Shown: positions 33,304-42,711 of the stretch, in pieces
Numbering within the stretch: the stretch's first letter is position 1
How the letters are laid out: each line of letters starts with the position of its first letter
Origin: Haloactinospora alba
GTDB lineage: Bacteria > Actinomycetota > Actinomycetes > Streptosporangiales > Streptosporangiaceae
Direction: 5' to 3'
Assembly (NCBI RefSeq): GCF_006717075.1
Contig: NZ_VFQC01000001.1
Location: 1,535,501 to 1,599,500, forward strand
DNA: 64,000 bases
Translations under genes and position numbers: made by a program
Notes under the pieces: generated by a model
Told to the model about the DNA's origin: nothing
The model's input: only the letters and a program-made list of their open reading frames with translations
The model's database searches: none

Positions 33304-34908
33304 ATGGGATGGTTGGGGCGGGGCGCTGCCGCGCTGGTCATGGTGCCGCTGGTTGCCGGGTGCGCGAGCGTGACTCCGGGAACGGCCCCGGACGCCGGCA
33401 CCGCGCGCAAGGGTCAGCCGTCGCCGAGCGGGTATCCCTCGGGGCAGGTACCCGAGGACTGCGAGGCCGACATGCACCCCCCGAAACGGCAGATGCGCGG
33501 TGCCTGGATAGCCACCGTGCGCAACATCGACTGGCCTTCCGACACGGGACTCGACACCGAGCAGCAGAAACAGGAGCTGCGTGACCAGTTCGACCGTGCT
33601 CAGGAACTCAACCTCAACACGGTGTTCTTCCACGTACGGCCGACGGCTGATGCGCTGTACGAGTCGGACAAGGAGCCCTGGGCGCGTTACCTCACCGGAG
33701 AACAGGGCGGTGACCCCGGATACGACCCGCTCTCCTTCGCCCTGGAGGAAGCCCACAAGCGCGGTCTGGAACTGCACGCCTGGTTCAACCCCTACCGGGT
33801 GGGATGGAAAGAGCCCGACCTGGAGGGGCTCGTGGAAGACCATCCGGTACGGGAGCACCCCGACTGGCTCGTCGAGTACGACGACCAGGGGTTCTTCGAC
33901 CCCGGGAACCCGGACGTGCAGCAGTGGGTGAGCGACGTCGTCATTGACGTCGTGCAACGTTACGACGTCGACGGTGTGCACTTCGACGACTACTTCTACC
34001 CCTATCCGGTGGAGGGAGAGGAGTTCGACGACGACGCGAGCTGGAACGAGTACGGCGACGGGTTCGACACCCGCGACGAATGGCGGCGCGACAACGTCAC
34101 CACCCTGATCGCCGACGTGCACGAACGGATCAACGAGACCAAACCGTGGGTCCGGTTCGGCGTGTCCCCCTTCGGGATCTGGCGTAACGAGGACAGCGAT
34201 CCCAACGGGTCCGAGACATCCGGACTGCAGTCCTATGACGCGCTGTACGCCGACACCCGCGGCTGGATCCGCGCGGAGATCATCGACTACGTGGTTCCGC
34301 AGCTGTACTGGCCGCAGGGGTTCGAGGCCGCCGACTACGCGAGGCTCGTACCGTGGTGGTCGGACACGGTCAGCGGCACCGATGTGGACCTCTACATCGG
34401 ACAGGCTGCCTACAGGGTCGGTGACGAGGGGTGGAAGGGAGAGGACGCGCTCTCCGCCCAGCTCGATTTCAACACCGAACACCAGGAGGTCGCTGGTGAC
34501 GTGTACTTCTCCATGACCGATCTCAGCAACGCGGCGAGCGCGGCCATAGAACGTACCGCCGCCGACCATTACCCCGCCCCCGCTCTTCCGCCGGTCGCCG
34601 CTGACGCTGACACCGTTCCGCAACCGGTGCGGCGGTTGGACGCCCGTTCGGTGGGGGAACGGGTCGAACTGGAGTGGGACGCTGTCGACCGGGCCCGTTT
34701 CTACGCGGTGTACCGCGTTCCCGCGGGCAGCACCGATCCGTGTGAGGCACTCGCGGGGCGGCACCCGCTCGCTGTGACGGGTGCGCAACAGCGGACGTTC
34801 ACGGACTCCTCGCCCCCGGACGGTCCGGTCCGTTACTACGTCACCGTTGTGGACGCCTACCGTTCCCAGGGGCCGCCAGGCCCGGCCGCGCCTGTCAACG
34901 GTCGTTGA
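33304..34908 (+). CDS. Glycosyl-hydrolase-like 10 (GHL10) lipoprotein
   Basis: 534 residues. An N-terminal signal peptide ends in the lipobox LVAGC (about residue 21), so the protein is a surface lipoprotein. The GHL10 barrel (about 65-410) begins MRGAWIATVRNIDWPS and contains LNTVFFHVRPTADALYES, LELHAWFNPYR, VDGVHFDDYFYPYP and VVPQLYWPQGF. A short beta-sandwich resembling fibronectin type III closes the protein (about 445-534). GHL10 proteins are thought to act on cell-wall or extracellular polysaccharide, but few have a measured activity. The ATG at 33304 follows GGAGG and directly starts the signal peptide; the frame opens at 33223. Confidence 0.85.
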   Translation: MGWLGRGAAALVMVPLVAGCASVTPGTAPDAGTARKGQPSPSGYPSGQVPEDCEADMHPPKRQMRGAWIATVRNIDWPSDTGLDTEQQKQELRDQFDRAQELNLNTVFFHVRPTADALYESDKEPWARYLTGEQGGDPGYDPLSFALEEAHKRGLELHAWFNPYRVGWKEPDLEGLVEDHPVREHPDWLVEYDDQGFFDPGNPDVQQWVSDVVIDVVQRYDVDGVHFDDYFYPYPVEGEEFDDDASWNEYGDGFDTRDEWRRDNVTTLIADVHERINETKPWVRFGVSPFGIWRNEDSDPNGSETSGLQSYDALYADTRGWIRAEIIDYVVPQLYWPQGFEAADYARLVPWWSDTVSGTDVDLYIGQAAYRVGDEGWKGEDALSAQLDFNTEHQEVAGDVYFSMTDLSNAASAAIERTAADHYPAPALPPVAADADTVPQPVRRLDARSVGERVELEWDAVDRARFYAVYRVPAGSTDPCEALAGRHPLAVTGAQQRTFTDSSPPDGPVRYYVTVVDAYRSQGPPGPAAPVNGR

Positions 34909-34920
34909 GCACCTCCGTGT

Positions 34921-34963
34921 CCGGCGGGAGCGCGTACAGCGCGTACGGATCGGCTCCCGCCGG
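34921..34963 (+). terminator. Terminator after the GHL10 gene
   Basis: CCGGCGGGAGC (34921-34931) pairs with its complement at 34953-34963 across a 21-base loop, 12 nt beyond the stop. There is no T-tract. It separates the lipoprotein gene from the DUF3040 gene on the same strand. Confidence 0.65.
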
Positions 34964-35037
34964 GTACAACTCCGGGCGAACAGGGCAGAACCCCCATTAC
35001 ACCGGTGCTGCCACCCCGTGGTGAGGGGAGGGGACAG

Positions 35038-35331
35038 ATGGCCCTGCGCGAGTACGAGAGGCGGATCCTCGCCGAGATCGAACAGCACCTCAGCGAGGAG
35101 GAACCGCAGCTGGCGAGTCGTTTCGCGGAGTTCGGAACGAGAGAGACCACTCCTGACCGGGAGGCGAAACCGGACGGGTGGAAACCGTGGTTGGTCGCCG
35201 GTGCGATAGCGGTGTTCGTGATCGGAGTGCTGGTGGTGCTTCTGGTGGCGACACCCAGCGCACCCCAACCGGAACAGACCACACCCGGCACTGTCCCGGA
35301 ATCGGTGGTTCCGGAAAACGGAGCGGAGTAG
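35038..35331 (+). CDS. DUF3040 membrane protein
   Basis: 97 residues. The N-terminal LREYERRILAEIEQHLSEEEPQLASRF is the DUF3040 signature found almost only in actinobacteria. A single hydrophobic helix follows (about 53-71), then a Pro/Thr/Glu-rich tail. The function is unknown; the helix arrangement suggests an anchored small protein, often encoded near cell-division or wall genes. A purine-rich GAGGGGAGGGGACAG precedes the ATG. It is convergent with the penicillin-binding protein gene. Confidence 0.85.
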   Translation: MALREYERRILAEIEQHLSEEEPQLASRFAEFGTRETTPDREAKPDGWKPWLVAGAIAVFVIGVLVVLLVATPSAPQPEQTTPGTVPESVVPENGAE

Positions 35332-35509
35332 CGGCGGCCGGCCGCCTGCTCGTTCGGGAACGACGGGACGCTGTTCGCGGCGAGCGGCGCGTCCGGCGCC
35401 GCGCTGGCAAGGCTGAGGGGAGCCGGGGCGGTCGGTGGGCCGACTGGGGAGAACACGGCAAGGCCGTGCTGCGCGACGCGCAGCGGAACAAGCGCCCACC
35501 AGAGAGAGC

Positions 35510-37375
35510 CTAGATTCCGCCGAGGAAGTCGCGGGCGACCGGTGCAGCCACGGATCCGCCGCCACCGCCGCCCTCGACGACGACGGCAAAGGCGACGTCG
35601 TCGCGGTACCCCACGAACCAGGCGTGCGTTTCCAGCTCCTCGTCTCCTTCGGCCGTACCGAACTCCGCCGAGCCGGTCTTGCCGTAGACCTCGCCAGTGA
35701 AACCGGCGCTGTCCGCCGTTCCGTTGGTGACGACCTCGCGCATCATCGGACGCAGCTCCTGCGCGTGTTGGAGCTGCGCGGGTTCGGGCTGGTCGTCCAC
35801 CTCGGGCTCGGTGACGAGGACCGGAGAACGCCAGGAACCGTCGCTGACAGCAGCCGGAACCGTGGCCATGTGCAGCGGGGACGTCGACACCTGCCCCTGG
35901 CCGATGCTCTGCGCGGCCAGCATGGTGGCGTTCTCCGGGGAAGGGTAGCTCGGCTTCTGGGTCGGAATGCCGACGTTGAGGTCCGCGTTCATCCCGAAAC
36001 GCTCGGCGGCGGTGGTGAACGTGTCAGCGTCCAACCGCTGTGCGACCTCCTGGACCAGTGCCGTGTTACACGATGTGGCGAACGCCTCGGTCACACTCTG
36101 GGACCCGAACGCGTCGTCGTGGGCGTTGGTGAACTCCCAACCCCCCACGTTCGCGGTCTTGGGGCAGTTCATCGTCCCGTCGGCAGCTAGCCCCGCCTCC
36201 AGAAGCGCCTGGTAACTGACGATCTTGAAGGAGGACCCCGGCGCGTAAGTGCCGTTGAAAGCGCGGTTGTACCCCCCGGGAACGTTGGCTGCGGCGAGGA
36301 TCTCCCCGCTCGAGGGGCGTATCGCCACCAGCGACGTGGGGTTGGACTGGCCGGTGATGGCATCGGCCGCGGCGCGCTGGACATCCGGGTCGATGCTCGT
36401 CGTCACGTCCGCCCCGTCTTCCCCCTCGAGGGTGGCGACATTGGGAGCGTCCTCGGCAGCATCCTCCTCGCCAGCGTCCACGACACGGATCGACGTCGCC
36501 GCGGTGCCGGCCAGCCGCTCCTCGTAGGCCTGCTGGATGCCGCCGACGCCCACCGGATCCCCGGGGCCGTAGGCCGGCCCCAGGTTCTCCAGGTCCTCCT
36601 CGGAGGCGGACTCAACCCGGCCGGTCAGCATTCGGACCGATCCGGACGCCTCCTCCGTGTCCAGCCGGGAGCCGTCGGCGGCCAGGATACTGCCGCGTTC
36701 CCCCCACTCCGTGGCACGGGCGAGGGTCTTTCCCTCGGCGAGGTCCGGGTGGAGGGAGGACGGGCCGGCGACGACCTCCCACGCGTCCCCGGAGCGGTTG
36801 AGCTCCAGTTCGCCGGAGTAGCTCCAGGCCTCGGCGTTGGCGAGGGTGAGGGTGGCCTCGAACGGCGCCGTGGCGGTGTCGTCGTTCTCCTCGACGCCGC
36901 CGAGCTCCGTCTCAACCTGCTCGACCCCCAGGTTGTCGGCCACCCCGCCGTATATCTCCGTGATCTCGTCCTCGTCGGTGCCAGCACTCAACCCGGCCAT
37001 GGTGCCGTACTCCTGTGCCGACCACGCGTCGAGGTAGTCGCGCGCGCTGTCGTCGGGCGAGGGGCCGGAAACCACGTACCAGGAGATACCGGCCCCCAGC
37101 AACGCCAGAGCAACAGCACCGCTCACCCCGCCGAGAACGAACGGAAGGCGGGAACGGCGCGGGGACCCGCCGGACCCGTCGGGGGGTGGTGCGGGGGGAT
37201 CGATCGTGGGGAGGGGGTGCTGGGAGGTGGCGCTCCCCGTGGCGCCGCCGGGGAGCTCCTCGTGGGGCTCGCCTGGTTCCGCGGGGAAGACGTCCTCCCG
37301 CGGTTCGGAGGGGGAGGGGGGTTGTGCCGGCTCCGGCTGCTCGCCGTCCGGGCCAGGGGGGTGGTTCTCGTTCAC
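35510..37375 (-). CDS. Class B penicillin-binding protein, transpeptidase with NTF2-like MecA_N domain
   Basis: 621 residues. A Pro/Glu-rich cytoplasmic tail (1-75) is followed by one helix (about 77-100), then an NTF2-like MecA_N domain (about 105-215). The dimer domain contains RGSILAADGSRL, and the transpeptidase domain is at about 310-620. The catalytic motifs are SSFK (with APGSSFKIV, about residue 380), SCN and GKTGSAEF. It cross-links peptidoglycan outside the membrane. The MecA_N domain is typical of low-affinity PBP2-like proteins in Gram-positives, so reduced beta-lactam sensitivity is possible. The GTG at 37375 starts the acidic tail, with GGAC upstream. Confidence 0.92.
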   Translation of the reverse strand: MNENHPPGPDGEQPEPAQPPSPSEPREDVFPAEPGEPHEELPGGATGSATSQHPLPTIDPPAPPPDGSGGSPRRSRLPFVLGGVSGAVALALLGAGISWYVVSGPSPDDSARDYLDAWSAQEYGTMAGLSAGTDEDEITEIYGGVADNLGVEQVETELGGVEENDDTATAPFEATLTLANAEAWSYSGELELNRSGDAWEVVAGPSSLHPDLAEGKTLARATEWGERGSILAADGSRLDTEEASGSVRMLTGRVESASEEDLENLGPAYGPGDPVGVGGIQQAYEERLAGTAATSIRVVDAGEEDAAEDAPNVATLEGEDGADVTTSIDPDVQRAAADAITGQSNPTSLVAIRPSSGEILAAANVPGGYNRAFNGTYAPGSSFKIVSYQALLEAGLAADGTMNCPKTANVGGWEFTNAHDDAFGSQSVTEAFATSCNTALVQEVAQRLDADTFTTAAERFGMNADLNVGIPTQKPSYPSPENATMLAAQSIGQGQVSTSPLHMATVPAAVSDGSWRSPVLVTEPEVDDQPEPAQLQHAQELRPMMREVVTNGTADSAGFTGEVYGKTGSAEFGTAEGDEELETHAWFVGYRDDVAFAVVVEGGGGGGSVAAPVARDFLGGI

Positions 37376-37705
37376 GCCTGCTCGTCCTTCCGCCAGGCTG
37401 ATACGCGTCCGCCCCGTTGTTCTGCTCGGAACCGGCGGGGCGGAAAGTAGGGTGGTCGGTGTGGTGGTCGCCTCTCGGCGCGAGGCACAACGCGGTTCCG
37501 TGACCGTGCGGTGCGCCTAGGGCGCCCGAACGCGGTATTCCGCGAAGGCAATAGGTGAGCCCGGGGGACACTTATGACCACACCGACCACTAGCGACCCT
37601 AACGTATAACGCGGGCTGCCTGTTCCATGCCGTGTGGCTCCGAGGCGTGAGCTGTCCCATGCCGTAGGGCGGGCCCTTGGGCGCGGAACCACGGGCCGGT
37701 GTGTG
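37376..37705. other. Gap upstream of the penicillin-binding protein gene
   Basis: 330 bases between two genes on the same strand. No credible coding frame is present. A less GC-rich stretch near 37596-37612 (GTTATACGTTAGGGT on the minus strand) resembles a -10 region about 230 nt before the GTG. If it is the promoter, the mRNA would have a long leader. Confidence 0.4.
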
Positions 37706-38452
37706 TTACCGGCGGGAACCGGGAGGGTCGTTCTGCTGCTCGGCTTTGGCGGAGGAGGCGTAACGGCTCGCCTGCTGTTGTCCGGACAACCGCTGGATCT
37801 CGGCCATGATGGCGTCGGTCGCCGCCCGCCGGGAACGCGCTTTCCCTTGTTCTCCCGCCCACGGGGACAGGTCGACGGCCGGGCCGAACCGTACGCCGAC
37901 GGGACGTAGGGCGGGAAACCGGCTTCCCTCGGGCAGTATCCGGTCGGTTCCCGCCAGTGCGACGGGAACCACGGGCGCACCCGAGGCGAGGGCGAGCCAC
38001 GCCAACCCGGTCTGGCCCCGGTACAGCTGGCCGTCCGGGGAGCGGGTCCCCTCCGGGAAGATACCGAGGGCGCTTCCGTCCCGGAGGAAGTCGAGGCTGT
38101 GCTCCATCGCGGCATGGGCCCCCTGGCCGGGCCGCCTGTCCACCGACATCTGCCCGATCGCGCGCAGGGTCCGGGCGAAGACCCGTTGCGGCGGGGTGCC
38201 CTCGCTGAAAAGCTCCTGCTTGGCGATGAAGGTAACCGGGCGTGGCACCGCGACGCCGATGAACAGCGGGTCGAGGTTCGAGCGGTGGTTGCTGGCGAGA
38301 ATGACCGGTCCGTGCGAGGGAATGTGGTGCGTACCGCGCACACGCAACGGCCACAGGATGCGCGTCACTGGGGTGACGACCGCCTTCGCGGCCCTGTACA
38401 GGAACACGGCGCCTGTCCTCTTCTGCTCGTGGGTGCCGGTGTTGCTTGACAC
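37706..38452 (-). CDS. 1-acyl-sn-glycerol-3-phosphate acyltransferase (PlsC-like)
   Basis: About 248 residues. The acyltransferase motifs are NHRSNLDPLF (catalytic histidine and aspartate, about residue 50), the GIFPEGTRSPDG block (about 125) and VVPVALAGTD. It transfers an acyl chain to lysophosphatidate or a related acceptor at the inner membrane face. The C-terminus ends in a Gln/Lys-rich tail. The start is uncertain: the GTG at 38452 was chosen; the frame opens at 38506 and neither has a strong ribosome site. The gene diverges from the cyclase gene. Confidence 0.85.
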   Translation of the reverse strand: MSSNTGTHEQKRTGAVFLYRAAKAVVTPVTRILWPLRVRGTHHIPSHGPVILASNHRSNLDPLFIGVAVPRPVTFIAKQELFSEGTPPQRVFARTLRAIGQMSVDRRPGQGAHAAMEHSLDFLRDGSALGIFPEGTRSPDGQLYRGQTGLAWLALASGAPVVPVALAGTDRILPEGSRFPALRPVGVRFGPAVDLSPWAGEQGKARSRRAATDAIMAEIQRLSGQQQASRYASSAKAEQQNDPPGSRR

Positions 38453-38586
38453 CGGCCGTGTCTTTGTCGCCCCGAGCTTATCCGGGCATGACGGCGGTGT
38501 TCGCACACGCTAGGGTTGGTCTAGACCTTTGAGTGCTCGGAGGAACGGAACACACGCACGGGACGCCTGCCAGAGAGGGGCGAGAT

Positions 38587-39276
38587 ATGACGCGGATGGT
38601 CGACGTCAGCCACCAGATTGCCGACGGTATGACGACCTACCCCGGACTGCCCGGGCCCGACATCGACGAGTACCTGTCCTTCGAGGACTCCCACCAGTCC
38701 TACGCCCCCGGGACCGAGTTCACGATCGGGCGTATCTTCATGGTCACCAACACCGGCACCTACCTGGACACACCAGCGCATCGCTACCGGGAGGGGTCGG
38801 ACCTGGCCGACCTGGAACTGGAGAAGGTGGCGGGTCTTCCCGGTATCGTCGTCGACGCTGACGAACAGGCCGTCGGCCCGGAGATCCTCACCGGCCGGGA
38901 CGTCGCGGGCAAGGCCGTACTGATCCGCACCGACTGGGACCGGCACTGGCGCACCGACCACTACGGCTCCCCGGAACACCCCTATCTGACCGGCAGCGCC
39001 GCCAAGGCGCTGGCGGACGCCGGCGCGGCTCTCGTGGGAATCGACTCCGTGAACATCGATGACACCTCGGACGAGTCGGGCGGAGCCCGCCCCACCCACT
39101 CCGCCCTGCTGGCAGCTGGCGTGCCCGTGGTGGAGCACCTGTGCCAGCTGCACCGGCTGCCACGGGAAGGCTTCACGTTCTTCGCCGTTCCGGTGAAGGC
39201 GCGGGGTCTGGGCACCTTCCCCGTCCGTGCCTTCGCGATGGTCGAGGACGCCTCTCCGGCCACCGCGGCCAGCTAG
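38587..39276 (+). CDS. Cyclase-family (kynurenine formamidase-like) protein with altered metal motif
   Basis: 229 residues of the cyclase/arylformamidase family, shown by VDVSHQIADGMTTYPGLP at the start, GKAVLIRTDW in the middle and GVPVVEHLCQL near the end. The classical zinc motif HxGTHxDxPxH here reads NTGTYLDTPAHRY, so the first two metal histidines are Asn and Tyr and only the last remains. Such members form a distinct subgroup whose activity is not known to me, so kynurenine formamidase should not be assigned. The ATG at 38587 follows GAGAGGGGCGAG. Its TAG stop interlocks with the stop of the FUSC gene (CTAG at 39273-39276). Confidence 0.82.
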   Translation: MTRMVDVSHQIADGMTTYPGLPGPDIDEYLSFEDSHQSYAPGTEFTIGRIFMVTNTGTYLDTPAHRYREGSDLADLELEKVAGLPGIVVDADEQAVGPEILTGRDVAGKAVLIRTDWDRHWRTDHYGSPEHPYLTGSAAKALADAGAALVGIDSVNIDDTSDESGGARPTHSALLAAGVPVVEHLCQLHRLPREGFTFFAVPVKARGLGTFPVRAFAMVEDASPATAAS

Positions 39277-41387
39277 AGGTCCGCGTCGGGCTCCGCACGG
39301 GCGCGGCGGTGCTCACGCCGTGCCCGGTGTTCCTGTTCCAACGCGGCGGCCCGCTGGTCCCTGGCGACCGCGGTGCGCATGGCAGAGGAGAGGGCCCGCA
39401 GCTCCATGTTGATCCGGGGGTAGTCCACGAGCCGCGGAAGGGCGCCCAAACGTGGGGTGCGCCGTTCCCGTAGCGCCGCCGTCAGTTCGTGGAACGCGCG
39501 CTCCAACCGCTGCAACGTGATCTGCGAGGCCGTCGGGAAGTTCTCGTCCGCGAGCATCGCCAGCGCCAGGTACCCGACCCGCTGGGTCGCCACCACCACC
39601 GGCCACAGGGGTTGGGTGTTGTCGGCGCGCGGCACGTCGCCTATGGCACTGTCATAGACGCTGCGCAGGCTTACCAGTGCGGCCCGCAGATCACGGCGCA
39701 GCCGGTAACGCCGCTCTGCGGTGGGGGAGACGTCCGGGTCGAGCACGGCTGTGACCGCCCTGCGCGCCGTGTCCAGCACATCGTTGATGAGCTGCGGTAA
39801 CCGGGCCGCGGCGGTTCGGCGCCACAGCAACAGCGCTCCGAGCGTACCCGCGAGCGCGCCCAGCAGGGTGTCGACCATCCGGGAAACGGCGATATCGTCC
39901 ACGGGCTGCGGCGCAGCGGTGTGCGCCAGGATCAGCGCCATGGGGGTGAGCAGGATACTGCCGTAGAAGAAGTTGCGTTTGATGACGAGCTGCGCGGCCC
40001 CCTGGAAACCGGCGACGAGCGCGATGATGGCGGGCAACGGTGGTTGGCTCGCCAACAGGGCCGCCGCCACACCGACCCCGAGCAGCGTTCCGAGGGTGCG
40101 TTGCGTCGCCCGGTTCGTGGTCAGGACGACGTTGCCGCCCTGCAGTACCGAACACGCGGTGATCGAGATCCAGTAGAAACGGTCGAAACCGAGGGCGATC
40201 CCGACCAGACCGGCCAGTGCGACAGTGATCCCCATCCGCAGGGCGGTGGGCATGATCAGCGACTCCCGGCTCAGACTGGTCCGCAGCGCCGTTCCCAGCG
40301 AGGGGTTACGCGTCTCCTGCAGCTCCAAGCCCTGCCCCTCGCCAGTGTGCTCGGCCCTGCCCGCTGTCTGGGCGGCCCTGCTGAGGCGGCGGTACAGCCC
40401 GGCCTCCAAGGAACGCGGTCGCATCCCCGCGCGTGACTCCTCGAGCGCGGACGGGTCGGGGCACAGCCAGGGCTTGCCCACCGACTCGGCGAGGCCGTCG
40501 GCGAACGTGGCCACCTCCGGTGGCAGCGTCTCGGTGCGTGACATGGATACGTCAGTGGCCGCCAGATGGATGTCCGAGGCCCAGCGCAACAGCGCACGTA
40601 ACCGCGCGGCCGTGGCCGTGTCCCGGTATCCCCGGGTCTGGGCCAACTGGACGATCCGCCACGCCTCGGCGACGGCGATCGACGCGTCGTGCTGGACGTG
40701 GTCCACCTCCGGGGTGCCGATGGCCCGCAACAGGTTCGCCAGGGACCGGAACGCCCCGGCCACCGCCCGGTTCTCCGGATGGCGACTGCGTATCGGTGCC
40801 AGCGCCATGGAGACCACCCACCCGATGGCGGCCCCGAGCGCGGCGAGACCGGCGTGCAGCGGTACCCCGGAAAGCCCACCCGGCGCGATGGTGGATATCG
40901 CGCACACCAGAACGAAGAAGAGCGGTCCCGGTTTGTCCACCCGCAGCGCCTGGCACAACCAGGTGGCGACACCGGCCACGGCACCGATGGCGGCAGCCGC
41001 CGTCCACGGGGTGAGCGAGGCGAGGGAACCGACCCCTACGCTGGCGACGAATCCCAGCCCGACCAGGGCGAGCGCGACAGCACGGTAACTGTAGGGGGTG
41101 AACTTCTCGTAGAGGACCGTCATGGACCCGAGCGCGGCGAGCGTTCCCACCTGCGGGCCGGCCAGGGCAGCGGCCAGGCCGAACGAGGTGCCCATGGCGA
41201 CCGCGGCGTGAACAGCGGTGCTCCACGCCCACCCACCGCTCGCCAGACCGAAGAGAGCGGTCAGGTCAACGCGCGGACGTGGGCGGTCGGCGACCGTCGG
41301 GCGGGCACGCGCGGGAGGATCCCACTCGGGCTCCTCCCGCGCGGTACCGTCGTCCGGAGCACTGGATACCGACCCCTCATGTCGCAT
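39273..41387 (-). CDS. FUSC-family (YccS/aromatic acid exporter-like) membrane protein
   Basis: 704 residues in two transmembrane blocks, about 40-180 and 375-520, each with five or six helices and the FUSC features. The second block reads GMTVALAGLVGIALGFDRFYWISITACSVLQ-like and then NRATQRTLGTLLGV. Cytoplasmic helical domains follow each block. The family includes fusaric acid and p-hydroxybenzoate exporters (AaeB) and YccS. No periplasmic-adaptor gene is near, which is expected in a Gram-positive. The ATG at 41387 is preceded by GGAAAC. The gene is 10 nt downstream of a coiled-coil protein gene on the same strand, so they are likely one operon. Confidence 0.82.
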   Translation of the reverse strand: MRHEGSVSSAPDDGTAREEPEWDPPARARPTVADRPRPRVDLTALFGLASGGWAWSTAVHAAVAMGTSFGLAAALAGPQVGTLAALGSMTVLYEKFTPYSYRAVALALVGLGFVASVGVGSLASLTPWTAAAAIGAVAGVATWLCQALRVDKPGPLFFVLVCAISTIAPGGLSGVPLHAGLAALGAAIGWVVSMALAPIRSRHPENRAVAGAFRSLANLLRAIGTPEVDHVQHDASIAVAEAWRIVQLAQTRGYRDTATAARLRALLRWASDIHLAATDVSMSRTETLPPEVATFADGLAESVGKPWLCPDPSALEESRAGMRPRSLEAGLYRRLSRAAQTAGRAEHTGEGQGLELQETRNPSLGTALRTSLSRESLIMPTALRMGITVALAGLVGIALGFDRFYWISITACSVLQGGNVVLTTNRATQRTLGTLLGVGVAAALLASQPPLPAIIALVAGFQGAAQLVIKRNFFYGSILLTPMALILAHTAAPQPVDDIAVSRMVDTLLGALAGTLGALLLWRRTAAARLPQLINDVLDTARRAVTAVLDPDVSPTAERRYRLRRDLRAALVSLRSVYDSAIGDVPRADNTQPLWPVVVATQRVGYLALAMLADENFPTASQITLQRLERAFHELTAALRERRTPRLGALPRLVDYPRINMELRALSSAMRTAVARDQRAAALEQEHRARREHRRARAEPDADL

Positions 41388-41397
41388 GTTTCCAATG

Positions 41398-42711
41398 TTA
41401 GGTGGGCTTGCCACCAGGGTCGGCAGTACTCTCGACCATGGCCCGGAGCCGTTTGAGCTCGCCGAGCGCCTCGTCCAGCTGGTTCTCGGCCCGCTCGGCC
41501 CGCCGGACAGCGTTGTCGCGGGCGTCGTCGGCGGCGGAGGTCCGCTCGGCCATGGACTCCCGGAGCTCGGCAAGGGAACGTTCGCTGCTCTCGCGTTGCT
41601 GTTCCAGCTCCGCGCGGTGCCGGACGCGCTCCTCCTCCGCCTGGCGGCGCAGGTGGTCCAGCTCCGCACGCGTCCGGTCGCGTTCCTCGCCGAGCTCGGC
41701 GAGCCGGGCCTGTGCTCCCTCGGCGGCGCTCTCGGCGTGCTGGGCCCGCTCGACGGCCTCCTGCCGAGCCGACACAGCCGTGTCCAGCTGTTCCCGGAGA
41801 CGCTGCTGTTCGGTGGCTGCGTGTTCCCGGACCTGCTCGAGCTCACGCTGGGACCGGCGCCGTTCCTCGTCGAGCTGTGCAGCGGCACGCTGCTCAGCGG
41901 CGTCGATCCGCCGGGCGGCGTCGGCCAGACCGGCCTCGCACTCGGCGCGGGCGGCGTCCCGTTCCCGCGCGTAGCGGTCCAGCTGCTGCTGTGCGCGCGA
42001 CAGGTCGGCCAGGGCCGCATCCCGACTGTTGGTGGCCTCGTCAGCCATGCGTTCGGCCGCTCCGGCGGCGGCGCGTGCCGCCGCGGTCCCCTCCTCAGCC
42101 GTTCTCCGTGCCCGTTCGGCCTCGCGGCGTCGGTCCTCGGCGTCCAGACGCGCGGTGTCCGCCTCGGCGACGCGCCGGTTCGCCTCCAACCGGGCCGCCT
42201 CCACCTGGGACTCCGCGCTGGCCGGATCCGTCATGGTGGTGAAGGCGTCCGTCGCGGCGTTCAGCGTCGCGGTGAGCTGCTCCGCCTGAACAGCGAACCG
42301 TGTCAGCAGGTCGTCGGCGCGCATCCGTGCCCTGCTGACGGGCGCAGTGTCAACCCCGGAAGTGGAGGACGGCCCCGGTACGGTCCCGGTCCCGTCGTGG
42401 TCGGGATCTCCCTGGTCCTGCTGCTGGTGGGGGTGGTGCTCCTCGCCCTGCTGCTCGAGCTTCTGCCGTTCCCGCCAGGCGCGCCAGCGTGTGTGCTCTG
42501 GCAGGTCGCAGTACTGGGGCGGCCTGCCGGGGGAGGAGCGGCGCGGGACGGGGCGGGTGCACCCGGGGAAGTTGCAGGTGTTGGCCCCGTTCCCGTCCAC
42601 TGTGGAGTCGGGAGGAGCGGCCAAGGGTTCGTGACCGGTGGACCCGTGAGCACCGTCGGTGCCGGGTCCGGGTTCCGTGTGCTGTGTCGTGTTCGCGTCT
42701 GTGTCGGCCAC
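41398..42711 (-). CDS. Coiled-coil protein with N-terminal Cys/His motif, unknown function
   Basis: 437 residues. The N-terminus (about 30-80) has CNFPGCTRPV, then QYCDLPEHTRWRAWRERQ: three cysteines plus a histidine in zinc-finger-like spacing. From about residue 125 to the end the protein is almost pure coiled coil, rich in Ala, Glu and Arg with heptad-like repeats. It resembles KfrA-type or other DNA- or scaffold-binding coiled coils only in outline. The GTG at 42711 is the first plausible start, though AGGAGG (42727-42732) is 15 nt away, so the true start may differ. It lies 10 nt ahead of the FUSC gene. Confidence 0.7.
   Translation of the reverse strand: MADTDANTTQHTEPGPGTDGAHGSTGHEPLAAPPDSTVDGNGANTCNFPGCTRPVPRRSSPGRPPQYCDLPEHTRWRAWRERQKLEQQGEEHHPHQQQDQGDPDHDGTGTVPGPSSTSGVDTAPVSRARMRADDLLTRFAVQAEQLTATLNAATDAFTTMTDPASAESQVEAARLEANRRVAEADTARLDAEDRRREAERARRTAEEGTAAARAAAGAAERMADEATNSRDAALADLSRAQQQLDRYARERDAARAECEAGLADAARRIDAAEQRAAAQLDEERRRSQRELEQVREHAATEQQRLREQLDTAVSARQEAVERAQHAESAAEGAQARLAELGEERDRTRAELDHLRRQAEEERVRHRAELEQQRESSERSLAELRESMAERTSAADDARDNAVRRAERAENQLDEALGELKRLRAMVESTADPGGKPT

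Noticed and set aside
31936-35589. A minus-strand reading frame of about 1,217 codons.
   Set aside because: Its first two thirds are antisense to the clear GHL10 lipoprotein and DUF3040 genes. Only the part from 33201 downwards, the isochorismate synthase, shows family motifs.
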